The notes below the pieces were generated by a model. The model was not told where the DNA came from and ran no database searches. It saw only the letters and a program-made list of their open reading frames with translations. A stretch of 27,003 nt of DNA, from contig JAITAJ010000258.1 in the NCBI GenBank assembly GCA_031284185.1, positions 1-27,003 of the forward strand, written 5' to 3'. Positions 20,157-26,897 of the stretch are shown in pieces. Origin of the DNA: Accumulibacter sp. GTDB lineage: Bacteria > Pseudomonadota > Gammaproteobacteria > Burkholderiales > Rhodocyclaceae. Within the stretch, counting starts at the first letter, position 1, and the number at the start of each line of letters is the position of its first letter. Both the position numbers and the translations under genes were made by a program.

Positions 20157-20456
20157 CGAACGGGAGAGCGCGGCAGCGCAGGAAGTATCAGCGATCCCGC
20201 CGCCGAAGGCGCAATCCACCCGGAAACGCTCAGGCAAAAGGACCGTTCGTGCAATGAACTCTGGAGAGTGGCGCCGGATTCCCCGGCGCCCACCGATGGG
20301 GCAACGCGATGCTTGTTTCAGGTCGCATCGGAAACGGGACGTGAAGATGAGCCACGGACGGCGCCATGACGCGGCGACGAGGCAATTCGACAAGGGATCG
20401 CTTCCATGCGGCCTGCGAGCGGACAGCGCGATAATCTCTCAGGTATCAAGGACAGG
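20157..20456 (+). ncRNA. Tandem glycine riboswitch controlling gcvTHP
   Basis: Two glycine aptamers lie in series in the gcvT leader. Aptamer I: P1 strands CGAACGG (20157-20163) and CCGTTCG (20243-20249), GGGAGAG, GCCGAAGG (20203-20209 region) then CGCAA, and GCTCAGGCAAAAGGACCG. The linker and opening of aptamer II read AACTCTGGAGAG (about 20258-20268), exactly the family hallmark, followed by CACCGATGGGGCAACGC (20291 on) and, much later, CTCTCAGGTATCAAGGACAG (20436-20455). The second aptamer is unusual: about 131 nt separate GGGGCAA from CTCTCAGG, against a few tens of bases normally, so its P3 arm carries a large insertion. Glycine riboswitches upstream of gcv operons are generally ON switches, and a terminator follows directly. 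Confidence 0.93.
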
Positions 20457-20457
20457 G

Positions 20458-20493
20458 GGGTGAACTCGTTGCGAGTTCACCCTTTTTGTTTTT
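20458..20493 (+). terminator. Rho-independent terminator forming the glycine riboswitch expression platform
   Basis: GGGTGAACTCG (20458-20468), loop TTG, CGAGTTCACCC (20472-20482) make a perfect 11-bp stem followed by TTTTTGTTTTT. Its first G residues overlap the G-run ending aptamer II, so aptamer II closing and terminator formation can compete. It sits 36 nt before the gcvT start and should abort transcription when glycine is low. Confidence 0.9.
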
Positions 20494-20528
20494 GAAACGC
20501 CGTACCACCTTTCCAGGCAAGGATCGAT

Positions 20529-21617
20529 ATGACTCAGAAAACTGTCCTCAACGAAACACATCGCCGGCTTGGCGCCAGGATGGTCGATTTCGGCGGCTGG
20601 GACATGCCGCTGCATTATGGGTCGCAGATCGAGGAACACCACGCCGTGCGCCGCGATTGCGGCATGTTCGACGTTTCGCACATGTGCGCCGTCGACATCG
20701 CCGGCTCGCACGCGCGAGCGTTCCTCCTGCGCCTCATCGCCAACAACGTCGACAAGCTCCAGACGCCCGGCAAGGCGCTCTACAGCGCGATGCTCGATGA
20801 AACCGGCGGCGTGCTCGACGATCTGATCGTCTATTTCATCGACGAAGGCCGCTATCGCCTGGTGATCAACGCCGGCACCGCCGAGAAGGATCTGGCCTGG
20901 ATGGCCGCCCGGATCGCCGAGTGGCGGTTCAACGTCGCCCATATCCCTCGCCGCGACCTGGCGATCATCGCCGTGCAGGGACCGAACGCCAAGGCCCGCG
21001 TCTGGCAGGCGCTGCCGGAGTCGCGGGCGGCCAGCGAGGCGCTGAAACCCTTCCACGCGGTCGATGCCGGGGGATGTTTCATCGCCACCACCGGCTATAC
21101 CGGCGAAGCCGGTTTCGAGATCACCCTGCCCGCCGGACGCGCGGAAGACATCTGGCAAAAACTCCTGGATGCCGGCGTTCGCCCGGTTGGGCTTGGCGCG
21201 CGCGATACGCTGCGTCTCGAAGCCGGCATGAACCTGTACGGTCAGGACATGGACGAGACCGTCTCGCCGCTCGACGCCGGCCTGGCCTGGACGATCGATT
21301 TTTCCGGTCCGCGTGACGGCATCGATTTCGTCGGCAAGACCGCCCTGCTCGCCCGCCCGCAGGAAAGGCAATTCCTTGGCCTGCGGCTCGACGAGGGCGG
21401 GGTGCTGCGCGCGCATCAGAAGGTCGTCACGGCACATGGCGAAGGCGAGATCACCAGCGGCACCTTTTCCCCGACCCTGCAACGATCCATCGCCTTCGCC
21501 CGCCTGCCGCTGGCCAGCGCCGCCGGCGACACCGCGGAAATCGAAATCCGCGGCAGGCGCCTGACAGTCAGGGTCGTCAAACCCTGCTTCGTGCGTAACG
21601 GCAAGGCATTGATTTGA
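20529..21617 (+). CDS. gcvT: Glycine cleavage system T protein (aminomethyltransferase)
   Basis: GcvT takes the aminomethyl group from lipoylated GcvH and, with tetrahydrofolate, releases ammonia and 5,10-methylene-THF. The 362-residue product shows MVDFGGWDMPLHYGSQIEEH, CGMFDVSHM, the folate-site region ALYSAMLDETGGVLDDLIVY with the catalytic-site Asp, TTGYTGEAGFEI, and GLGARDTLRLEAGMNLYGQDMDE. AAGGA precedes the ATG by 5 nt. First gene of the gcvT-gcvH-gcvP operon behind the glycine riboswitch; supplies one-carbon units that metH upstream in this window can use. Confidence 0.98.
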   Translation: MTQKTVLNETHRRLGARMVDFGGWDMPLHYGSQIEEHHAVRRDCGMFDVSHMCAVDIAGSHARAFLLRLIANNVDKLQTPGKALYSAMLDETGGVLDDLIVYFIDEGRYRLVINAGTAEKDLAWMAARIAEWRFNVAHIPRRDLAIIAVQGPNAKARVWQALPESRAASEALKPFHAVDAGGCFIATTGYTGEAGFEITLPAGRAEDIWQKLLDAGVRPVGLGARDTLRLEAGMNLYGQDMDETVSPLDAGLAWTIDFSGPRDGIDFVGKTALLARPQERQFLGLRLDEGGVLRAHQKVVTAHGEGEITSGTFSPTLQRSIAFARLPLASAAGDTAEIEIRGRRLTVRVVKPCFVRNGKALI

Positions 21618-21707
21618 AAAGTCATCGGGCGCGACGGACGTGATGGACACGATGAATTGCGTGCGTTGCGCGTTGCGTTCAACCCCGTTTTTCCCCAGGA
21701 GCACGTC

Positions 21708-22088
21708 ATGAACATTCCCGCCAATCTCAAATACACCAAGAGCCACGAATGGCTGCGCCTCGAAGCCGATGGCACGGTCACCGTCGGCATTACCGACCAC
21801 GCGCAGGAGTTGCTCGGCGATCTGGTATTCGTCGAGCTGCCGGAAGTCGGCAAGGAACTCGCGGCTGAACAGGAAGCCGCGGTCGTCGAATCGGTCAAGG
21901 CCGCCTCGGACGTCTATGCGCCGATCGCGGGCACCGTCACCGCGGTCAACGCGAGTGTCCCGGAAGCGCCGGAAACGGTGAACCAGGACGCTTACGCCGC
22001 CTGGCTGTTCCGGATGAAGCCGGCCAATGCCGCCGACCTTGACGCATTGCTCGATGCCGCCGCTTACGCGGCCTGCGCGGTGGAATGA
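21708..22088 (+). CDS. gcvH: Glycine cleavage system H protein (lipoyl carrier)
   Basis: GcvH carries the aminomethyl intermediate on a lipoyl arm between GcvP, GcvT and the dihydrolipoamide dehydrogenase. The 126-residue product starting at ATG 21708 (AGGAG 7-8 nt upstream) has the lipoylation lysine K64 in VVESVKAASDVYAP, and the family features YTKSHEWLR, GITDHAQELLGDLVFVELPEVG and NQDAYAAWLFRMKP. The frame is open further upstream to 21657, but that extension has no ribosome site or similarity. It follows gcvT by 90 nt. Confidence 0.97.
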   Translation: MNIPANLKYTKSHEWLRLEADGTVTVGITDHAQELLGDLVFVELPEVGKELAAEQEAAVVESVKAASDVYAPIAGTVTAVNASVPEAPETVNQDAYAAWLFRMKPANAADLDALLDAAAYAACAVE

Positions 22089-22206
22089 AAGACCTCGGTC
22101 ACGCCGGGCACGGTGAGAAATCAACGGCTCTCCCCTGGGGTTCCACCCGGCGGGCGGATCCGGGGCAAGGCTTGAAGGCCCGGAATTCGGGCTTCCCGCC
22201 ACGGGC

Positions 22207-22255
22207 GCCGTGTTCGCCGCCGCCGTGTTCGCCGCCGCCGTGTTCGCCGTGTTTG
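22207..22255. repeat. Short tandem repeat in the gcvH-gcvP gap
   Basis: A 15-bp unit GCCGTGTTCGCCGCC occurs twice in full (22207-22221, 22222-22236) and once as 12 bp (22237-22248), then a degenerate GTGTTTGC. It lies 17 nt before the gcvP ATG at 22272, close enough that copy-number change could alter gcvP translation. Confidence 0.75.
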
Positions 22256-22271
22256 CATCGAGGTTTTCAGG

Positions 22272-25181
22272 ATGATCGATCGTTTTTCATTTCCCGGACA
22301 AATCATGCCGAATTCACCCTTAAGCGTCCTCGAAAACCGTGAGGAATTCATAAACCGCCACATCGGCCCTTCGCCCGATGACATTCCCGCCATGCTGGCG
22401 GCCATCGGCGCGCCCAGCCTGGACGCGCTCATCGAAGAGACCGTTCCCGCCGGCATCCGCCTGCCCGTCCCGCCGCCGCTCGCCGCGCCGCGCCCGGAAG
22501 CCGAGGCGCTGGCCGCGCTGAAGGACATCGCGGCGAAGAACGAGATCAATAAATCGCTGATCGGCATGGGTTACGCGGACACTCTGACGCCAGCCGTCAT
22601 CCTGCGCAACGTGTTGGAAAATCCGGGCTGGTATACGGCTTACACGCCGTATCAGGCCGAAATCGCCCAGGGCCGTCTGGAAGCGCTGCTCAACTATCAG
22701 CAGGTGGTCATCGACCTCACCGGCCTCGCGCTCGCCAACGCCTCGCTGCTCGACGAAGCCACCGCCGCCGCTGAAGCGATGAGCATGGCGCGGCGCGTCG
22801 GCAAGTCGAAGTCGAATCGGTTCTTCGTCGACGAAAACTGTTTTCCGCAGACGATCGACGTGTTGAAGACGCGCGCCGGCTTTTTCGGTTTTGAACTGAT
22901 TTTCGGCTCGCCCGAGGATGCCGCGCTACAGGAAGTCTTCGGCGCGCTGTTCCAGTATCCGAACGACTCCGGCGAAGTCATCGACCTTACCGGTCCGATC
23001 GCCGCCGTCAAGTCCCGCGGCGGCATCGTCGCCGTCGCCGCCGATCCGATGGCGCTGGTGCTGTTGAAATCGCCGGGCGAAATGGGCGCCGACATCGCGC
23101 TCGGCTCGATGCAGCGTTTCGGCCTCCCGCTGGGTTTCGGCGGGCCGCACGCCGCCTTCTTCGCCACACGTGACGAGTACCGGCGCTCGGTTCCCGGCCG
23201 CATCATCGGTGTTTCGGTCGACGCGCGCGGCCGGGAAGCGCTGCGCATGGCCTTGCAGACGCGCGAACAGCACATCCGCCGTGAAAAGGCCAATTCCAAC
23301 ATCTGCACCTCGCAGGTGTTGCTCGCCAACATGGCCGGCATGTACGCCATCTACCACGGGCCGCGCGGGCTGCGCGTGATCGCCGAACGCATCCACCGGC
23401 TGACGGCGATCTTTGCCGAAGCCATGAAACGCGCCGGTATCACCGTGCTCAACACGCGCGCTTTCGATACGCTGCGGATCGATCTCGGTCCGAAAGCGCC
23501 TCGCGTCTATCTGACGGCGCTTGCCGCCGGATACAATCTGCGGCAGATCGGCGGCGTGCTCGCCGTGGCGTTCAACGAAAGAACGACGCGCGACGATCTT
23601 TCCGCGCTCATCCGGCTCGTCGCCGACATCAGCGTCGATCTCGACGCGCTGGACGGCCAGATGCAAAAAGACACGCTTCTTCCCGACGCGCTGCGCCGCG
23701 GCGATGCCATCCTGACGCACCCGGTATTCAACCGCCATCACACCGAGCACGAAATGCTGCGCTACCTGAAGCGCTTGCAGAACAAGGACATGGCGCTCGA
23801 TCAGGCGATGATCTCGCTCGGTTCCTGCACCATGAAGCTCAACGCCACCAGCGAAATGATCCCGATTTCCTGGCCGGAATTCGCCGGCCTGCACCCGTTC
23901 GTTCCGCTCGATCAGGCGCAGGGCTACATGGAGATGATCGGCGAGCTGGAGAACTGGCTGAAAGCGATCACCGGCTTTGACGCCGTCAGTCTGCAACCGA
24001 ATTCCGGCGCGCAGGGCGAATACGCCGGCATCGTCGCCATTCGCCGCTACCACATGAGCCGTGGCGAGGGACATCGCGACATCTGCCTGATCCCGAAGTC
24101 GGCGCACGGTACCAATCCTGCCAGCGCGCAGATGGCGGGCCTCGACATCGTCGTCGTCGACTGCGACGGAAACGGCAACGTCGATCTGGCCGACCTGAAA
24201 GCCAAGGCCGAGCGCCACGCGGACCGGCTGGCCTGCCTGATGATCACCTACCCTTCGACGCACGGCGTCTTTGAAGAGGCGATCAGGGAAATCTGCGACA
24301 TCGTCCACGCTCACGGCGGCCAAGTGTATATGGACGGCGCCAACCTCAACGCGCAGGTCGGCCTGACCTCGCCCGCGCTGATCGGCGCCGATGTCAGCCA
24401 CATGAATCTGCACAAGACCTTTGCCATTCCGCATGGCGGCGGCGGACCGGGCGTCGGGCCGATCGGCGTGAAAATCCATCTGGCTCCCTTTCTGGCCGAC
24501 CACGTCGTGCAGCCGGTCGGCGGCGCGCAATGCCGGAACCGGGAGCAGGGCGCCGTCTCCGCCGCGCCCTGGGGTTCGGCGTCGATCCTGCCCATTTCGT
24601 GGATGTACATCGCCATGCTCGGCGGCAAGGGTCTGAGACGCGCCACCGAAGCGGCGATTCTCAACGCCAATTACATCGCCGCGCGCCTGAAGGAACATTA
24701 TCCGGTTCTCTATACCGGCAAAAACGGTCGCGTCGCCCACGAATGTATTCTCGACATCCGTCCGCTCAAGGCGGTGACCGGCATCGCCGAGATCGACATC
24801 GCCAAGCGCCTGATGGATTACGGTTTCCACGCGCCGACCGTGAGTTTTCCGGTCGCCGGGACGATCATGGTCGAGCCGACCGAGTCCGAATCGAAGGCCG
24901 AACTCGACCGTTTCATCGCGGCGATGGCGTCGATCCGGGAAGAAATACGCAAGGTCGAGCAAGGCATCTGGCCGGCCGACGACAATCCCCTGAAGCGCGC
25001 GCCGCACACGCAGGCGGACATCGTTGCCGAATGGAACCGCCCGTACAGCCGGGAGGAAGCCGTTTTCCCGCTGGCCTGGGTGCGCGAAAACAAGTTCTGG
25101 CCCAGCGTCAACCGCATCGACGACGTGTATGGCGACCGCAATTTCAGAGGACAGAAATCCGAGAAAACAGAAGACAGATAA
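22272..25181 (+). CDS. gcvP: Glycine dehydrogenase (decarboxylating), P protein, with repeat-altered C-terminus
   Basis: GcvP is the PLP enzyme that decarboxylates glycine and loads GcvH. It is the one-chain form (969 residues), with both halves: LENREEFINRHIGPSPDDIPAML and GMGYADTLTPAVILRNVLEN in the first, and LGSCTMKLNATSEM, the glycine-rich IPHGGGGPGVGP and PLP lysine K715 (NLHKTF) in the second. ATG 22272 has GAGG 8 nt upstream; ATG 22305 (MPNSPLSVLENREEF) also fits the family. The normal ending, after VYGDRN, is a Cys-Pro-rich tail finishing near Tyr. Here VYGDRNF is followed by RGQKSEKTEDR and stop, which is translated from a repeat element starting at 25145. So the last 10 or so native residues have been replaced. 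Third gene of the riboswitch-led operon. Confidence 0.97.
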   Translation: MIDRFSFPGQIMPNSPLSVLENREEFINRHIGPSPDDIPAMLAAIGAPSLDALIEETVPAGIRLPVPPPLAAPRPEAEALAALKDIAAKNEINKSLIGMGYADTLTPAVILRNVLENPGWYTAYTPYQAEIAQGRLEALLNYQQVVIDLTGLALANASLLDEATAAAEAMSMARRVGKSKSNRFFVDENCFPQTIDVLKTRAGFFGFELIFGSPEDAALQEVFGALFQYPNDSGEVIDLTGPIAAVKSRGGIVAVAADPMALVLLKSPGEMGADIALGSMQRFGLPLGFGGPHAAFFATRDEYRRSVPGRIIGVSVDARGREALRMALQTREQHIRREKANSNICTSQVLLANMAGMYAIYHGPRGLRVIAERIHRLTAIFAEAMKRAGITVLNTRAFDTLRIDLGPKAPRVYLTALAAGYNLRQIGGVLAVAFNERTTRDDLSALIRLVADISVDLDALDGQMQKDTLLPDALRRGDAILTHPVFNRHHTEHEMLRYLKRLQNKDMALDQAMISLGSCTMKLNATSEMIPISWPEFAGLHPFVPLDQAQGYMEMIGELENWLKAITGFDAVSLQPNSGAQGEYAGIVAIRRYHMSRGEGHRDICLIPKSAHGTNPASAQMAGLDIVVVDCDGNGNVDLADLKAKAERHADRLACLMITYPSTHGVFEEAIREICDIVHAHGGQVYMDGANLNAQVGLTSPALIGADVSHMNLHKTFAIPHGGGGPGVGPIGVKIHLAPFLADHVVQPVGGAQCRNREQGAVSAAPWGSASILPISWMYIAMLGGKGLRRATEAAILNANYIAARLKEHYPVLYTGKNGRVAHECILDIRPLKAVTGIAEIDIAKRLMDYGFHAPTVSFPVAGTIMVEPTESESKAELDRFIAAMASIREEIRKVEQGIWPADDNPLKRAPHTQADIVAEWNRPYSREEAVFPLAWVRENKFWPSVNRIDDVYGDRNFRGQKSEKTEDR

Positions 25182-25258
25182 GCATGGGCGCTTCGCGCCG
25201 AATGAGACGGAAAAACCGAGCGCCCGGTTTCTCTGTCTTCTGAAATATCTGTCCTCTG
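25145..25258. repeat. Intergenic palindromic repeat element overlapping the gcvP 3' end
   Basis: Complete-looking copy: CAGAGGACAGA (25145-25155), purine arm AAAACAGAAGACAG, hairpin GGCGCTTCGCGCC (25186-25198), palindrome AAACCGAGCGCCCGGTTT (25213-25230), pyrimidine arm CTGTCTTCTG, end TCTGTCCTCTG (25248-25258). The ends are 11-bp perfect inverted repeats. The gcvP stop codon (25179-25181) lies inside it. Confidence 0.88.
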
Positions 25259-25356
25259 TCTTCTGAACCCGAGCGCCCGGTTTTTCCTCTCTCACCCGGC
25301 GCGAAGCGCCCATGTTAATCTGTCTTCCATCTTCTGATTATCTCTGTTCTCTGATA
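25259..25356. repeat. Inverted partial repeat element upstream of mrp
   Basis: A second, oppositely arranged set of modules follows directly: a palindrome AACCCGAGCGCCCGGTTTTT (25266-25285), hairpin GGCGCGAAGCGCC (25305-25318 region) followed by CATG, the mirror of the CATGGGCGCTTCGCGCC module of the preceding copy, then pyrimidine arms CTGTCTTCCATCTTCTG and CTGTTCTCTG. Together with the preceding copy it could form a large nested hairpin. It ends about 7 nt before the mrp ATG. Confidence 0.78.
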
Positions 25357-25362
25357 CACACC

Positions 25363-26460
25363 ATGGCAATTACGCAGGAAGCCGTCCAGGCGGCGATCGA
25401 GGGGGTCATCGACCCGAACACGCAAAAGGATTACGTTTCGACCCGCGCGCTCAAGAATCTGGCGATCGAAGAGGGCCGGGTGTCCTTCGACATCGAGCTG
25501 GGGTATCCGGCTAAAACGCAGCTCCCGGCGATCCGCGCGGCGCTGAGCGACGCCGTGAGCGCCGTGCCGGGGGTCATCGGCGTCAACGCGAACGTCGCGG
25601 TGAAGATCGCGGCGCACGCCGTGCAGCACGGTTTGAAGCCCCTGCCGGGCGTGAAGAACATCATCGCGGTGGCTTCCGGCAAGGGGGGTGTCGGAAAAAG
25701 CACCACGGCGGTCAATCTGGCGCTGGCCTTGTCGGACGAAGGCGCCAGTGTCGGTCTGCTCGATGCCGACATCTACGGCCCGTCGGTGCCGCAGATGCTG
25801 GGGCTGACTGGCCGGCGGCCGGAAACGGAGGACGGCAGGACGCTGGAACCCTTGCGGGCCTTCGGCTTGCAGGCCATGTCGATCGGCTTCATGGTCGACA
25901 TCGATTCGCCGATGGTCTGGCGCGGCCCGATGGTGACGCAGGCGCTGGAGCAGCTGCTCGGCCAGACCCGCTGGCGGGAACTCGATTATCTCGTCGTCGA
26001 CATGCCGCCGGGAACCGGCGACACGCAGCTCACGCTGGCGCAGAAGGTGCCGGTGACCGGCGCGCTGATCGTCACCACGCCGCAGGACATCGCGCTGATC
26101 GACGCGCGCAAGGGCCTCAAGATGTTCGAGAAGGTCGGCATCCCCATTCTCGGGCTGATCGAGAACATGAGTGTCCACGTCTGTCCGAAATGCGGGCACG
26201 AGGAGCCTATTTTCGGCGCCGGCGGCGCGCAGCGCATGGCGGGCGACTACGGTGTCGAAGTGCTTGGCGCGTTGCCGCTGGAACTTGCCATCCGCGAGTT
26301 GACCGATGCCGGCAAGCCGACCGTCGTGGGCGCGCCGCGCTCGCGCGCGGCGGACATCTACCGGGTGATCGCCCGCCGCGTCGGCGTCAGGATCGCCGAG
26401 CGGGCAAGAGACATGAGCGCCAAGTTTCCCAAGATCGTGTTTCAGAGGACAGAACCTTGA
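25363..26460 (+). CDS. mrp: Iron-sulfur cluster carrier protein Mrp/ApbC (P-loop ATPase)
   Basis: Mrp binds and transfers Fe-S clusters to apoproteins in the cytoplasm, with ATPase activity. The 365-residue product has an N-terminal MIP18/DUF59-like domain (residues 1-90), a deviant Walker A GKGGVGKS (106-113), the ADIYGPSVPQMLG switch region, the DMPPGTGD block, and the cluster-binding pair C274-P-K-C277. I chose ATG 25363 (MAITQEAVQ) by family fit; an upstream start at 25312 would be repeat-encoded. No Shine-Dalgarno is visible in the 20 nt before it, which come from a repeat. The C-terminus normally ends near FPKIVVQNT; here it reads FPKIVFQRTEP, the last residues and TGA being supplied by the next repeat element, starting at 26443. 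Confidence 0.96.
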   Translation: MAITQEAVQAAIEGVIDPNTQKDYVSTRALKNLAIEEGRVSFDIELGYPAKTQLPAIRAALSDAVSAVPGVIGVNANVAVKIAAHAVQHGLKPLPGVKNIIAVASGKGGVGKSTTAVNLALALSDEGASVGLLDADIYGPSVPQMLGLTGRRPETEDGRTLEPLRAFGLQAMSIGFMVDIDSPMVWRGPMVTQALEQLLGQTRWRELDYLVVDMPPGTGDTQLTLAQKVPVTGALIVTTPQDIALIDARKGLKMFEKVGIPILGLIENMSVHVCPKCGHEEPIFGAGGAQRMAGDYGVEVLGALPLELAIRELTDAGKPTVVGAPRSRAADIYRVIARRVGVRIAERARDMSAKFPKIVFQRTEP

Positions 26461-26606
26461 GAAGACAGTTTCAGAAGACAGTTTCAGAAGACAGAACCTT
26501 GAGAAAACAGAAGACAGATCGGCTTGGGCGCTTTGCGCCGAGTGATGGAGGAAAAACCGAGCGCTCGGTTTTCCTGTCCTCTGTCGTCTCCAAACTCTGT
26601 CCTCGG
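26443..26606. repeat. Intergenic palindromic repeat element overlapping the mrp 3' end
   Basis: Begins CAGAGGACAGA (26443-26453) within the last codons of mrp. The purine arm is expanded: the unit TTTCAGAAGACAG is repeated in tandem around 26465-26500. Then come the hairpin GGGCGCTTTGCGCC (about 26526-26539), the perfect palindrome AAAACCGAGCGCTCGGTTTT (26553-26572), and a pyrimidine arm ending TCTGTCCTCGG (26596-26606). The palindrome flanked by A and T runs is a plausible bidirectional terminator for mrp. Confidence 0.87.
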
Positions 26607-26631
26607 AAACTCGTCGGTGCTTCCAGCAATC
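26606..26631 (+). repeat. Extra copy A of the rdgB 5' end
   Basis: A 26-bp segment (begins GAAACTCGTCGGTGCTTCC, ends CAGCAATC) closely matches positions 26897-26922, the first codons of rdgB. It sits directly after a repeat element end and before a 5'-truncated repeat copy, so it is a duplicated fragment of the gene rather than part of the element itself. Confidence 0.8.
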
Positions 26632-26718
26632 TTTGCTTGGGCGCCTTGCGCCGAGTGATGGAGGAAAACCGAGCGCTCAGTTTTCCTGTCCTCTGTCTTC
26701 TCCAATCTCTGTCCTCTG
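26632..26718. repeat. Intergenic repeat element, copy lacking the purine arm
   Basis: Starts within the core (GCTTGGGCGCCTTGCGCC), then GAGTGATGGAGG, palindrome AAAACCGAGCGCTCAGTTTT (26665-26684, one mismatch), pyrimidine arm and end TCTGTCCTCTG (26708-26718). The left purine arm is absent, so this copy probably arose by tandem duplication of a piece of its neighbour. Confidence 0.82.
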
Positions 26719-26743
26719 AAACTCATCATTGCTTCCAGCAATC
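26718..26743 (+). repeat. Extra copy B of the rdgB 5' end
   Basis: A second 26-bp near-copy of the rdgB 5' end (begins GAAACTCATCATTGCTTCC), again directly after the TCTGTCCTCTG element end. It differs from the gene copy at two positions. Confidence 0.82.
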
Positions 26744-26897
26744 TTCCAGAGAGCAGAACCTTGAGAAGACAGTTCCAGAGGACAGAACCTTGAGAAGACA
26801 GAAGACAGATCGGCTTGGGCGCCTTGCGCCGAGTGATGGAGGGGAAACCGAGCGCTCGCTTTCCCTGTCTTCTGTCCTCTCCACCCTCTGTCCTCTG
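26744..26897. repeat. Intergenic palindromic repeat element abutting rdgB
   Basis: Purine arm with two runs of AGAACCTTGAGAAGACAG, internal end CAGAGGACAGA (26776-26786), hairpin GGGCGCCTTGCGCC, GAGTGATGGAGG, palindrome-like GGGAAACCGAGC / GCTCGCTTTCCC (26842-26865), pyrimidine arm, end TCTGTCCTCTG (26887-26897). The A:T pairs at the base of the palindrome stem in other copies are G:C here on both arms, a compensatory change. Confidence 0.85.

Noticed and set aside
22926..25313. A 795-codon open frame antisense to gcvP, and a 587-codon one antisense to gcvT/gcvH (20439-22202)
   Set aside because: Same artefact: clear real genes lie on the other strand and the antisense translations show no family features.
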